Assembly (NCBI GenBank): GCA_913051865.1
Contig: CAJXHE010000012.1
Span: 1 to 34,990, forward strand
Direction: 5' to 3'
Origin: an uncultured Flavobacteriales bacterium
GTDB taxonomy: Bacteria > Bacteroidota > Bacteroidia > Flavobacteriales_D > Sanyastnellaceae
DNA: 34,990 nucleotides
Part shown: positions 25,221 to 34,267 of the stretch, piece by piece
Position numbering within the stretch: the stretch's first letter is position 1
Layout: each line of letters begins with the position of its first letter
Made by a program: the position numbers and the translations under genes
Notes under the pieces: model-generated
What the model was told of the DNA's origin: nothing
The model's input: the letters and a program-made list of their open reading frames with translations, nothing else
Databases searched by the model: none

Positions 25221-26173
25221 TGGTCAAATCTGAAGCGTTACATGATTTTTTCAGTACTGGTCTAGAGACGTTTATGTCGGATTATCCGACAGACAATCTT
25301 TACGCCCCCATCCACTACTTATTGAATATTAGTGGAAAAAGAATCAGACCTTTGCTCGCTCTTTCTGTGTGTGAGGCCGAAGGTTCTTCAATTGAGAAAG
25401 CCATGCCTGTGGCTGTGGCTGTTGAATTGTTTCACAATTTCACCCTGATGCATGACGACATTATGGATTGCGCACCCTTGCGACGCGGTCAATCAACGGT
25501 GCATAAAAAATTTGGGGAAAACGCTGCAATTTTAAGTGGTGACGCCATGTTTTCTTTGGCATTCACCTCTCTTGAGAACTCACCTCAAGGTGCTCTCCGA
25601 GAGGTTTTCAAGGTTTTCAATAAAACAGCACGGCAGGTCTGTGAAGGGCAGCAGTTAGATATGGATTTTGAAGAACAGGAAGCGGTGACGATCGATGATT
25701 ACCTCGAGATGATTCGATTGAAAACGTCTGTTCTGTTGGCTGCTGCTTGTGCACTTGGTGCTATTTCTGCGGGTGCGACACCTGAAAGGGTTGAGCTATG
25801 GTACAGATACGGTGAAAAGATGGGCCTTGCATTCCAGATCCAGGACGATATTCTAGATACTTTCGGTAATGCGTTGAAAACGGGTAAGAAAGTAGGGGGT
25901 GACATCGCTGCAGAAAAGAAGACCTTTATTTGGCTTTATACACAGCAAAAAGGCGTCTTGTCTCCTGATTTTCTCTCGCAGCTTCATGGCCAAGAAAAAA
26001 TAGATAAGGTAAGAGAAGCGATGCAGGAAGTAGGGGCAGATGTGGCGGCACAAAAGAAAATGAATGTTTACGCTGAGGAAGCGATATCGGCGTTGTCAGC
26101 GCTGGGCTTGGATCCCGAAAAGCAGATGATGTTCGCGGGCTTAGTAAGTTCCGTGATGAAAAGATCCTCGTGA
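25220..26173 (+). CDS. Trans-polyprenyl diphosphate synthase, probably short-chain (C15/C20)
   Basis: A 317-residue all-helical prenyltransferase that extends allylic diphosphates with isopentenyl diphosphate. Both Asp-rich Mg-binding motifs are present: DDIMD at 79-83 (first) with LRRGQSTVHKKF after it, and DDILD at 209-213 in LAFQIQDDILDTFG (second), plus the GKRIRP entry motif near 39-44. A Phe five residues before the first motif (F74 in NFTLMHDD) suggests a blocked pocket and thus FPP or GGPP rather than long chains; this is inference. It could feed UppS, whose gene is at 7348. Its ATG overlaps the rmlA stop by one base, and its stop overlaps the next gene's GTG by four. Confidence 0.92.
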   Translation: MVKSEALHDFFSTGLETFMSDYPTDNLYAPIHYLLNISGKRIRPLLALSVCEAEGSSIEKAMPVAVAVELFHNFTLMHDDIMDCAPLRRGQSTVHKKFGENAAILSGDAMFSLAFTSLENSPQGALREVFKVFNKTARQVCEGQQLDMDFEEQEAVTIDDYLEMIRLKTSVLLAAACALGAISAGATPERVELWYRYGEKMGLAFQIQDDILDTFGNALKTGKKVGGDIAAEKKTFIWLYTQQKGVLSPDFLSQLHGQEKIDKVREAMQEVGADVAAQKKMNVYAEEAISALSALGLDPEKQMMFAGLVSSVMKRSS

Positions 26174-26535
26174 CTTTCTCAAGTGAGATCAGTCTTCCCG
26201 AGGGAGTTTCCTTGCCTGCAGGCATGTTGTTTGGCGAATTTCAACAAGCTGTCTTTGCACAAATCGTAAAAGACTTTCAACTTGATGAGAAAGAAACACA
26301 AGTGCCTTTTAATGTGTGGATGGAGAATGCAATACGGTCAAATCCAGATCGAGTACACGCCTCTTTTTATCGTCTCGATTTAGGTGAGGAAACGATGAAC
26401 AATGCACTTAAAATAGAGGATTCCTCGATGCGCTCAACATTGCTCGCAGAACAGTCTATTCAACGCGCCGTTTTAAAGGTTTTGACGAGATTTAATTATG
26501 CGTTGAAAAATCGCCTAATAAGTAAAAAAAATTGA
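26170..26535 (+). CDS. Small conserved-looking hypothetical protein
   Basis: A 121-residue protein that I do not recognise. The GTG start overlaps the prenyl synthase stop (GTGA, 26170-26173), which supports real translation. It has no signal peptide or membrane segment and is predicted to be mainly helical. Features include an amphipathic N-terminal half (FGEFQQAVFAQIVKDF), a VPFNVWMENAI stretch, a SFYRLDLGEETM segment and a basic C-terminus with RFNYALKNRL. No catalytic motif is evident. By position it belongs with rmlA and the prenyl synthase, and the following sucA has its own promoter, so this is probably the last gene of that unit. Confidence 0.7.
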   Translation: MTFSSEISLPEGVSLPAGMLFGEFQQAVFAQIVKDFQLDEKETQVPFNVWMENAIRSNPDRVHASFYRLDLGEETMNNALKIEDSSMRSTLLAEQSIQRAVLKVLTRFNYALKNRLISKKN

Positions 26536-26565
26536 CGCTCAATCGATTTATGCTATGTAACTTTG
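26532..26565 (+). promoter_or_regulatory. Strong Bacteroidota-type promoter candidate for sucA
   Basis: TTG at 26532-26534 and a perfect TAnnTTTG box, TAACTTTG, at 26558-26565, with 23 bases between. The box ends 29 bases before the sucA GTG, allowing a leader of about 22 bases. It sits in the only real gap (59 bases) of this plus-strand run, which fits a new transcription unit for sucAB. Confidence 0.6.
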
Positions 26566-26594
26566 CTTCTTGTGTTTGGACTTAATTCGATACC

Positions 26595-29336
26595 GTGGAT
26601 CCTTTATCATTTTTAAATAATATTGAGCCTAAACAATTGGACGTTTTGTACGCTCAATATCTCAACAATCCAGAATCTGTTGACCGTTCTTGGCGGCTCT
26701 TTTTTGCGGGATTCGATTTGGCAAACACTCATTTCGGTGATGAAGCAGCGAATCCCCAAACCATCAAGGAATTTAGTGTTCTCAATCTCATTCATGGATA
26801 TAGAACACGTGGTCACCTTTTTACGTCTACAAATCCAGTGCGAGAGCGCCGCACTTACACGCCGAATCTTGAGCTTTCGCATTACGATCTAGATGCTTCT
26901 GATTTGGAGACTGTCTTTCAGGCCGGGGGAGAAATTGGTTTGGGTTCAGCAAAGCTTAAGGACATTATTGCCCACCTTGAAGAGACCTACTGCCACAGTA
27001 TAAGTATTGAGTATATGTACATTCGCGAGCCCAAGCGAGTGGATTGGATACGCCAGAACATTGAATTGAATAACCGTAAAAAATTCAATAAAAAAGAGCA
27101 GCTTCATATTCTCAAGAAAATTAGTCAAGCGACTTTATTCGAGGAGTTTCTTCAGAAGAAATTTGTGGGCCAAAAACGTTTTTCACTCGAAGGTGGAGAA
27201 TCTCTAATCCCCGCTTTAGACACCCTTATTGAAAAGGGGACGGAACACGGTGTAAAAGAAGTAGTCATAGGGATGGCGCACAGGGGGAGGTTAAGTACCC
27301 TGGCTCATATTTTAGGAAAGCCTTATATGGATCTTTTCAGTGAGTTTCAGGGCAAGGAATACGCTGGAGACGATGGCTTTGAGGGCGATGTGAAGTATCA
27401 TTTGGGACATTCTAGAACTCAGAAAGCGGATACTGGCGCAGACGTTCACATTACACTTGCCCCAAACCCATCTCACCTTGAAGCGGTTGATCCTGTGGTC
27501 TTAGGAATGTCTCGTGCTTTAATTGATGAACTTGGCGGCGACGAAAATGCAGTGCTGCCTATACTTGTCCATGGAGACGCTGCGATTGCGGGTCAGGGTA
27601 TTGTATACGAAGTGGCACAAATGGCGGGCTTGAAGGGATATCGTACTGGAGGCACAGTTCATATCATCGTCAATAATCAAATTGGTTTTACGACAAACTA
27701 TCTTGATGCACGCACCTCGACGTATTGCACTGACGTGGGGAAGGTGACACAGAGTTTGATCTTTCATGTGAATGCAGATGACCCTGAGGCTGTTGTGCAG
27801 GTAATGAACATCGCGCTATCCTATCGCCAAACGTTCCACAGGGATGTTTTCATCGACTTACTTGGATACCGCAAATACGGTCACAACGAAGGTGATGAGC
27901 CTAAGTTTACTCAGCCTAAGCTCTACAAAGCCATCGCATCGCACCCTTCGCCTTACGAGATGTATTTGTCTCACCTCATCTCCATAGGAACCATTACTTC
28001 TGAAGAAGGGACTGCGCTTAAGCAAAGCCAGATGGACCAAATGGAGGAAGGTTTTGCGATTGCGAAAGAGAAGGATACAAATCAAGTGAAGGATTTCCTC
28101 TCTGGTATTTGGGCTGACTATAGACGCGCTACAGCCGAAGACCTCAACACATCTCAAGATACGAGTTGTCCAGAGAAGAAAATCCGCGCATTAGGGAATA
28201 TAATAAGCATGTTGCCTGAGGGTAAAAAGTTTTTCAGGAAAGTAAATAAGCTTCTCAAGGACAGAAAAAAGATGCTCGACGCTGATCGCCTAGATTGGGG
28301 AATGGCTGAATTACTCGCCTATGCATCCCTCTTGGTTGAAGGCTATCCTGTAAGGATTTCAGGTCAGGATGTAGAGCGTGGAACGTTCTCTCACCGTCAC
28401 GCAGTCCTGAAGACTGAGGACACTGAAGAAGAAGTAATATTGCTTAATAATCTTGAGAAAGGTCAAGCACAGTTGTCAATCTACAATTCCTTGCTTTCTG
28501 AATATGCTGTTTCCGGTTTTGATTTCGGATACGCATTTGCGAGACCTAAATGTTTGACAATTTGGGAGGCTCAATTTGGAGATTTTAACAACGGCGCTCA
28601 AATTATTTGGGATCAATTCCTCAGTGCTGCAGAAGATAAATGGAGGACGATGAATGGACTGACAATCCTTCTTCCTCACGGATATGAAGGAATGGGGTCC
28701 GAGCACAGTTCAGGCCGCTTGGAGCGTTTTTTAACGCTTGCTTCGGGGGACAATATCATTGTGACAAACTGCACAACACCCGCTCAGATGTTTCACCTTC
28801 TGAGAAGACAAGTCTTACGACCATTTCGCAAACCTTTGGTTGCATTTACCCCGAAGAAACTGCTTCGCTATCCGAAGGCTGTATCGACCGTTGCGGAACT
28901 CGCAAAAGGTAAGTTTCATGAAATTCTAGACGATCCCCGCATGTTAAAAGGGTCCGATGCAAAAAAGGTTGATACCGTTGTCTTGTGTTCGGGCAAGATC
29001 TATTACGAACTCTTAGAGCGCTTCGAAGAATCTGAGCAGGATAAGAAACGTACGTCTAATATTGCCGTCATTCGGATTGAACAATTGCACCCCTTCCCTC
29101 AGGATGCTTTACACCTTTTACTTAAACGGTATGGCACTCATCCGAAAGTGGTTTGGCTGCAAGAGGAGCCAAGGAATATGGGGGCTTGGCCGTTTATTTC
29201 AATGCACTATCAGGGAGATATTGAAGAGGCCATCGCTAGACCCGCCAGCGGAACGACTGCAGCGGGCTCACAAGTAATATATGCTCGTAAACATCACGTT
29301 ATCATGGATTCTGTGATGAAATACGCCTGTAAATAA
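26595..29336 (+). CDS. sucA: 2-oxoglutarate dehydrogenase E1 component
   Basis: E1 decarboxylates 2-oxoglutarate on thiamine diphosphate and passes the succinyl group to the lipoyl arm of E2 in the TCA cycle. The 913-residue protein is close to the E. coli length (933). It starts with the E2-binding helix pattern FLNNIEPKQLDVLYAQYLNNP and SWRLFFAGF. It then shows HGYRTRGHL, VVIGMAHRGRLSTLAHILGKP, HLGHSR, the ThDP/Mg site GDAAIAGQGIVYE...NNQIGFTT (about nt 27570-27690), and the C-terminal QLHPFPQDAL and WLQEEPRNMGAW blocks. The start must be GTG at 26595 because an in-frame stop (26583-26585) lies just upstream and no other start codon intervenes. sucB begins nine bases after its stop. Confidence 0.97.
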   Translation: MDPLSFLNNIEPKQLDVLYAQYLNNPESVDRSWRLFFAGFDLANTHFGDEAANPQTIKEFSVLNLIHGYRTRGHLFTSTNPVRERRTYTPNLELSHYDLDASDLETVFQAGGEIGLGSAKLKDIIAHLEETYCHSISIEYMYIREPKRVDWIRQNIELNNRKKFNKKEQLHILKKISQATLFEEFLQKKFVGQKRFSLEGGESLIPALDTLIEKGTEHGVKEVVIGMAHRGRLSTLAHILGKPYMDLFSEFQGKEYAGDDGFEGDVKYHLGHSRTQKADTGADVHITLAPNPSHLEAVDPVVLGMSRALIDELGGDENAVLPILVHGDAAIAGQGIVYEVAQMAGLKGYRTGGTVHIIVNNQIGFTTNYLDARTSTYCTDVGKVTQSLIFHVNADDPEAVVQVMNIALSYRQTFHRDVFIDLLGYRKYGHNEGDEPKFTQPKLYKAIASHPSPYEMYLSHLISIGTITSEEGTALKQSQMDQMEEGFAIAKEKDTNQVKDFLSGIWADYRRATAEDLNTSQDTSCPEKKIRALGNIISMLPEGKKFFRKVNKLLKDRKKMLDADRLDWGMAELLAYASLLVEGYPVRISGQDVERGTFSHRHAVLKTEDTEEEVILLNNLEKGQAQLSIYNSLLSEYAVSGFDFGYAFARPKCLTIWEAQFGDFNNGAQIIWDQFLSAAEDKWRTMNGLTILLPHGYEGMGSEHSSGRLERFLTLASGDNIIVTNCTTPAQMFHLLRRQVLRPFRKPLVAFTPKKLLRYPKAVSTVAELAKGKFHEILDDPRMLKGSDAKKVDTVVLCSGKIYYELLERFEESEQDKKRTSNIAVIRIEQLHPFPQDALHLLLKRYGTHPKVVWLQEEPRNMGAWPFISMHYQGDIEEAIARPASGTTAAGSQVIYARKHHVIMDSVMKYACK

Positions 29337-29345
29337 TTAAGAATC

Positions 29346-30638
29346 ATGCCCATACTTGAAATGAAAGTACCCAGTCCGGGTGAGAGTATATCAGAAGTGG
29401 AAATTGCTGCTTGGCTCGTAAACGATGGTGACTATGTTGAGAAGGATCAGCCCATTGCTGAAGTCGATTCAGACAAAGCAACGCTTGAGCTTCCAGCTGA
29501 AATGGCTGGGGTGATTACATTAAAAGTTGAAGAAGGAGATGTTGTCCCCGTAGGAGATGTGTGTTGTCTCATTGACACTGATGCAAAGCGTCCAGCCGGA
29601 ATGGAAAAACCTGCAGAGGCACCCGTACCTTCGACACCTGTAGAGGTACCTGTACAGGTGACACCAACAGTCATCCCTTCTGCTAAATCTCCAGATCAGC
29701 CTGCTGTTGCTTCAGTTTCTCAAAAAAGCCATGCAGAGGGCATTCCATCTCCCGCAGCTAAAAAGATGATGGCTGACAAAGGAATCTCTTCAGGTTCAAT
29801 AACAGGATCCGGTAGAGATGGAAGGGTCCTTAAACAAGATGTTATTTCAGCTCTTGCAGCAGGATTTGATCCTTCATCTGCCTCTGCTCAAGGTGGATGG
29901 ACAGGGTCTCGGGATGTCCGAACTGAACGCATGTCAATGTTGAGACGGAAGGTGGCTGAACGACTCGTTGGTGTGAAAAATGAGACTGCCATGCTGACCA
30001 CTTTTAATGAAGTGGACATGAAGCCCATTATGGACCTTAGGGCCAAATACAAGATTAAGTTTAAAGAAGAGAAAGGCGTGGGTCTGGGTTTTATGGGGTT
30101 TTTCACAAAAGCTGTGACAACCGCTCTAGCGGCCTATCCAGGCGTCAATGCGATGATAGATGGAAAGGAAGTGCAATACCATGACTATGTTGATGTGTGT
30201 ATTGCGGTAAGCTCTCCCAAAGGGTTAATGGTTCCTGTTGTAAGGAATGCTGAAGCCATGTCTATTGCAGAAATTGAGGGAGAAATTAAGCGCCTTGCTA
30301 TTAGAGCGAGAGATGGTGTACTTACCGTAGACGAAATGCAAGGAGGGACGTTTACCATCACCAACGGCGGTGTCTTTGGCTCAATGTTGTCGACACCCAT
30401 TATCAACCCGCCACAAAGTGCGATCTTGGGAATGCACAATATTGTTGAGCGTCCAGTGGCCATCAATGGGCAAGTTGTGGTGCGACCGATCATGTACGTA
30501 GCGCTCAGTTATGACCACCGTATTGTAGATGGGAAAGAGAGCGTCAGCTTTTTATATCTGGTGAAAGAACTCCTTGAAAATCCAGAGAGAATGTTATTTG
30601 GCGGAAAACAGCCAGAGGAAGTACTTCTGGGACTGTAA
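29346..30638 (+). CDS. sucB: 2-oxoglutarate dehydrogenase E2 (dihydrolipoyl succinyltransferase)
   Basis: E2 forms the core of the 2-oxoglutarate dehydrogenase complex and transfers succinyl from its lipoyl arm to CoA. The 430-residue protein has a lipoyl domain (1-77) with K44 in [12 protein letters not shown], a Pro/Ala/Val-rich linker (about 85-125), and a peripheral subunit-binding domain (about 133-168, [10 protein letters not shown]...[13 protein letters not shown]). The catalytic domain (from about 195) has [24 protein letters not shown] and the active-site SYDHRIVDG with catalytic His and Asp. The order sucA-sucB is standard, and E3 is encoded at 20325-21728 on the other strand. It converges on the rhodanese gene with four bases between stops. 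Confidence 0.97.
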   Translation: MPILEMKVPSPGESISEVEIAAWLVNDGDYVEKDQPIAEVDSDKATLELPAEMAGVITLKVEEGDVVPVGDVCCLIDTDAKRPAGMEKPAEAPVPSTPVEVPVQVTPTVIPSAKSPDQPAVASVSQKSHAEGIPSPAAKKMMADKGISSGSITGSGRDGRVLKQDVISALAAGFDPSSASAQGGWTGSRDVRTERMSMLRRKVAERLVGVKNETAMLTTFNEVDMKPIMDLRAKYKIKFKEEKGVGLGFMGFFTKAVTTALAAYPGVNAMIDGKEVQYHDYVDVCIAVSSPKGLMVPVVRNAEAMSIAEIEGEIKRLAIRARDGVLTVDEMQGGTFTITNGGVFGSMLSTPIINPPQSAILGMHNIVERPVAINGQVVVRPIMYVALSYDHRIVDGKESVSFLYLVKELLENPERMLFGGKQPEEVLLGL

Positions 30639-30642
30639 GTTT

Positions 30643-31140
30643 TTAGTATCTAGGTAACTCAGGCTGGATAGCTTCTTGCCAACCAAGGATGCCACCAGTC
30701 AAGTTGATGAGATTGGTATATCCATGGACGTCTTCAAGTTCTCGAATGGCAGTGGCACTTCTAACCCCTGAACGACATTGTACAACTACGGGGATGTCTT
30801 TCGGAATTCTATTCGTACTCTCTAATACCGTTCCAAGCGGAATCAGCTCTCCACCAATCTCGACAATTCCATATTCATAAGGTTCTCTGACATCAATGAG
30901 AAGATGTTTTACGCCCTCTTTACGCCATTGATCTAATTTCTGAACATTCATCTCAGCAACCTCTCTTTGTTTCTCGGATGTTGGGACTATTCCACAAAAC
31001 TGTTCATAGTTGATGAGTTCAGTTTGAGTGGGATGTTCTCCGTTAAGTGGATTGTTTTTGTTTTTTTTGACTTTCAGAATGCGGGTGGAAAACACAGTGG
31101 CATCAAACAAAAACAAACGTCCACTTAGCGTATCACCCAC
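30643..31140 (-). CDS. Rhodanese-domain protein with a MoeB/MoeZ-type C-terminal tail (truncated MoeZ-like)
   Basis: A 165-residue protein. Residues about 63-165 are a rhodanese domain: LLIDVREPYEY, IPLG, the active-site loop QCRSGVRSA with catalytic C122, and the ending GGILGWQEAIQPELPRY. Residues 1-52 are not typical of stand-alone rhodaneses. GDTLSGRLFLFDA and TELINYEQFCGIV match the segment that joins the ThiF/MoeB adenylating domain to the rhodanese in MoeZ/MOCS3-type proteins, which load sulfur onto ubiquitin-like sulfur carriers. The ATP-binding adenylating domain itself (about 240 residues) is absent. The CxxC zinc pair expected in many homologues reads NPLN. The GTG at 31140 is the only start: an in-frame stop lies 11 codons upstream, inside rodA. 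It follows rodA by five bases. It may be a functional sulfurtransferase or a remnant. Confidence 0.8.
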   Translation of the reverse strand: MGDTLSGRLFLFDATVFSTRILKVKKNKNNPLNGEHPTQTELINYEQFCGIVPTSEKQREVAEMNVQKLDQWRKEGVKHLLIDVREPYEYGIVEIGGELIPLGTVLESTNRIPKDIPVVVQCRSGVRSATAIRELEDVHGYTNLINLTGGILGWQEAIQPELPRY

Positions 31141-31145
31141 TAAAT

Positions 31146-32471
31146 TTATCTCAGTATTCGGAATCGCTCTCCGTCAAGCCTGATAAGGACACCAATTAAG
31201 AACGTGAATCCAATTAACGACGAGCCGCCGTAACTGAAAAAAGGCAATGGAATTCCAATCACGGGTGCAAGCCCTAATACCATTCCAACATTAACGAATA
31301 AGTGCATGAAGAAAATACTGGCGACACCATAAGCGTATATCCGCGTGAAATTTGATCTTTGCCGTTCTGCTATAACGATTACTCTTAATATTAAGAGTGT
31401 GAATAGCATTATGACAAAGACGCTGCCCGCAAACCCCCACTCTTCTCCCACAGTACAAAATATAAAGTCAGTTTCTTGTTCAGGAACGAAGCTGTAAGCA
31501 GTCATGGGTCCATGCATCCATCCCTTGCCCGAAAAACCACCGCTTCCTATTGCTGCTTTTGCATGACGGATGTTATAATCGGCATCTGGATTATTTACAT
31601 CTATCCCAAACAGGACATGGATTCTATCTCTTTGGTGTGATTTAAGGACGGTCTCCATGCCGAGATGAAGCCCGATTGAAACCATCAGACCAGCAACAAT
31701 ACTTACAATGCCCCACCTGGTTGTCATTTTTCGTTTTCTTGGAACGGTCAAATATTTTGTGAGAACAACAACGCCAATTCCAATTGCAATCCATGCAATC
31801 CAAAACACACCTATCCCTGATTCTATTCCGAAGAAAGGATAGTGTACGGTTGTCGCACCTATTAGAATCGTAGCGATGGCAATGAGCAAGGCGCCAAATC
31901 CAATAATAAGAACGTTGCCACTTAACCCCTCTCTGTAAAGGACAAATACAAATCCCGCAAAGACGAGAACGGTTCCCGCATCGGGTTGGAGCAGAATTAG
32001 TCCTGCTGGGATCGCCACAATTAGAGATGACAGAAAGCGAACTTTAAGACTTCGCCACTTGGTCGCATCACGAGACAGATACCAAGCCAGAAGAAGTGCG
32101 GTTGTGGGTTTGGCAAATTCGCTGGGTTGTAAACTCATTCCACCAAACCCAAACCAGGATCGAGCGCCTCCGATCTTTTTACCCACAATCAAGACAGCCA
32201 CAAGTAGCACGAGCGTTAAGATGTATTGCAGAACAGATGTTCTGATGAAAAACTCACTTTCAATATTGAGAATTAAAAACCCTAGAAACGAACAGATCAA
32301 AATCCACATCAGTTGCTTGCCTCCTTTTCCACCCCAATCAAACCATTCTGAGATTTCGAGATTTGAGGTTGCACTCACAACGTTTAGTAATCCGAAAAAC
32401 ATCAGAACCCCCACGAGAATTACCAGGGACCAATCGATGTTTTTATATATGGAGGATTCTCTAAGTGTCAT
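31146..32471 (-). CDS. rodA: Rod-shape-determining peptidoglycan glycosyltransferase RodA (SEDS family)
   Basis: RodA polymerises lipid II into glycan strands during side-wall growth, working with PBP2 and the Mre proteins. The 441-residue protein has about ten membrane helices and the SEDS signatures: FGFGGMSLQPSEFAKP after the fourth helix, LQPDAGTVLVF, the large extracytoplasmic loop with IRHAKAAIGSGGFSGKGW and FVPEQETDFIFCTVGEEWGF (including the catalytic-type Asp), and the final PVIGIPLPFFSYGGSSL. Its ATG overlaps the PBP2 stop by four bases (ATGA, 32468-32471), in keeping with a tightly coupled pair. It is RodA rather than FtsW by its position in the mre/mrd operon. Confidence 0.96.
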   Translation of the reverse strand: MTLRESSIYKNIDWSLVILVGVLMFFGLLNVVSATSNLEISEWFDWGGKGGKQLMWILICSFLGFLILNIESEFFIRTSVLQYILTLVLLVAVLIVGKKIGGARSWFGFGGMSLQPSEFAKPTTALLLAWYLSRDATKWRSLKVRFLSSLIVAIPAGLILLQPDAGTVLVFAGFVFVLYREGLSGNVLIIGFGALLIAIATILIGATTVHYPFFGIESGIGVFWIAWIAIGIGVVVLTKYLTVPRKRKMTTRWGIVSIVAGLMVSIGLHLGMETVLKSHQRDRIHVLFGIDVNNPDADYNIRHAKAAIGSGGFSGKGWMHGPMTAYSFVPEQETDFIFCTVGEEWGFAGSVFVIMLFTLLILRVIVIAERQRSNFTRIYAYGVASIFFMHLFVNVGMVLGLAPVIGIPLPFFSYGGSSLIGFTFLIGVLIRLDGERFRILR

Positions 32472-34267
32472 GGCTGAAACGTTAAGATTCTTTCCTCCCG
32501 AAGGGTGTTTGAAACAGTATCTGTAAGATATTTTTCGACAAGCAAACTTGCAATTGGGGCAGCCCAGTCGCCCCCAGCACCTGCATATTCCACATAAACA
32601 CTTAATGCAATTTTCGGATTGTCCTTCGGCGCGAAAGCGATAAACACACTGTGGTCTTCCTTGCCTTTGTTCTGAACAGTGCCTGTTTTTCCACAGATTT
32701 TAATTCCGTCAATCTGAGCCAAATTGCCAGTTCCCTTGGGGTCCTCGATAACTTTTTGCATTGCATTTACCACAGTTTCGAAATACTTAGGCAGGATATC
32801 AAGTTTGTGAATAGAGTCAATTCCGGCTGGTTTCCCCAGGCCACCGATGTCCCGAACCGGATGTGGTTCTCTAAAGTAGCCCCTGTTTCCTATTATAGCT
32901 GCCAGATTTGCCATTTGTAGTGGGGTTGTAAGCAATTCTCCTTCTCCGATTGAAATCGAGTAAATGGTCTTATATCCCCAGTGATTTTTCCCGTAGATAT
33001 TGTCATAGACTTGTGCATCTGGAATGTTTCCAGGCCTCACCCATGGGATATGTCCTCCGAGGTTTGTGCCAAACCCAAATTCTTTTACTTTTTCATTCCA
33101 GTTTTTCAGGCCTAGGGAAGCGTCTTTTAGTGGATTCGGGTCACGTCCTCTCAGAACCACTCTCCGCATCACTTCGTAGAAATATGGATTACAAGAGTGC
33201 GTTATTGCATCTGTGAGATTGTCGGCGGTGTGGGGTCCATGGCATCCGATGATTGATCTGTTGCATGCTATTGTCGTATTTGATGAGATCACTCCCTCGT
33301 CCAAAGCAATAATTCCCTGCACCATTTTAAAGATGGATCCAGGTCTATAAGTCCCTCTTAAAGCTCGGTTATATAGTGGTTTCCATGGATGGGTATTTAG
33401 GCTGTCATAGACACTGCCTCTTCTGGTTCCAGTCAAACTATTTGCATCGTAAAATGGTGATGATACAATCGCCAAAATCTCACCAGTCTCGGGTTCAATT
33501 GCAACGACACTGCCTCTTTTTCCACGCAGTAATTTTTCTGCATATGTCTGTAGCTCGACATCAATCGTCAGCGTGACATCCTTGCCTGGAATGGGCATTG
33601 TGTCTAGTTCAAGCAGGGTTTTCTGTACGTTATTTCTAACGTCGACAATGTGATATCGCGCGCCAGGAATACCTCTTAACGAGTGTTCATAGGACGATTC
33701 AAGTCCAGACTTGCCTTTATAATCTCCCAGCTGATAAAACACATCTCCACGTATATCGTCTCTGTCAACTTCTCTATATTCCCCTAGAATATGACCTGCA
33801 ACCCCAGCTACGTTAGACCTTACGGATCGCGTCTTTGATTTTATTCCGGGGAAGTCCATCAGCTGTTTAGAAATCATTGCAAATTCTTGCGGATTCAATT
33901 GCTTCACTATAATAGAAGGTACATATCTGGAATATGCCGCTGCTTTGTCAAGGCGTTTTTTCAGTGTTTCAAATGTCAGTCCCAGAACATCTGCGAGTGC
34001 GGTCGTATCTAAATTATTTGCCTTTCGAGGCGTAATCAGAAGATCGTAACTCGCGATGTTTGACACAATCAACGCACCATTCCTGTCGAGAAAATTTCCT
34101 CTCATGGGCTCAAGAGCTTCCCGTTCTTCGGTAAGTCGTCCCGCATAATTTGACCAATCTGAACTTATGAGTTGAATGTGTCCCAATCTTGCGATAAAAA
34201 CAAGCGCAATGATGACAACAATCCCTCCGAAAACAAGACTTCGATTTTTCAGTCCAGTATTATTCAT
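32468..34267 (-). CDS. mrdA: Penicillin-binding protein 2 (peptidoglycan transpeptidase)
   Basis: PBP2 cross-links new peptidoglycan for lateral wall growth and activates RodA. From ATG 34267 the protein has 599 residues: a short cytoplasmic tail, one membrane anchor (LVFGGIVVIIALVFIARL), the pedestal domain with LEPMRGNFLDRNG and KGKSGLESSYE, and the transpeptidase domain. The active-site SxxK is SIFK (S311-K314), the second motif is SCN in THSCNPYF, and the third is KTGT near the C-terminus. A TTG at 34273 would add two residues; the ATG at 34267 overlaps the mreD stop as ATGA and is preferred. All three catalytic motifs are intact. Confidence 0.96.
   Translation of the reverse strand: MNNTGLKNRSLVFGGIVVIIALVFIARLGHIQLISSDWSNYAGRLTEEREALEPMRGNFLDRNGALIVSNIASYDLLITPRKANNLDTTALADVLGLTFETLKKRLDKAAAYSRYVPSIIVKQLNPQEFAMISKQLMDFPGIKSKTRSVRSNVAGVAGHILGEYREVDRDDIRGDVFYQLGDYKGKSGLESSYEHSLRGIPGARYHIVDVRNNVQKTLLELDTMPIPGKDVTLTIDVELQTYAEKLLRGKRGSVVAIEPETGEILAIVSSPFYDANSLTGTRRGSVYDSLNTHPWKPLYNRALRGTYRPGSIFKMVQGIIALDEGVISSNTTIACNRSIIGCHGPHTADNLTDAITHSCNPYFYEVMRRVVLRGRDPNPLKDASLGLKNWNEKVKEFGFGTNLGGHIPWVRPGNIPDAQVYDNIYGKNHWGYKTIYSISIGEGELLTTPLQMANLAAIIGNRGYFREPHPVRDIGGLGKPAGIDSIHKLDILPKYFETVVNAMQKVIEDPKGTGNLAQIDGIKICGKTGTVQNKGKEDHSVFIAFAPKDNPKIALSVYVEYAGAGGDWAAPIASLLVEKYLTDTVSNTLREERILTFQP

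Noticed and set aside
32059-32526. 155-codon plus-strand open frame inside rodA
   Set aside because: It is antisense to a conserved SEDS protein and low-complexity in translation.
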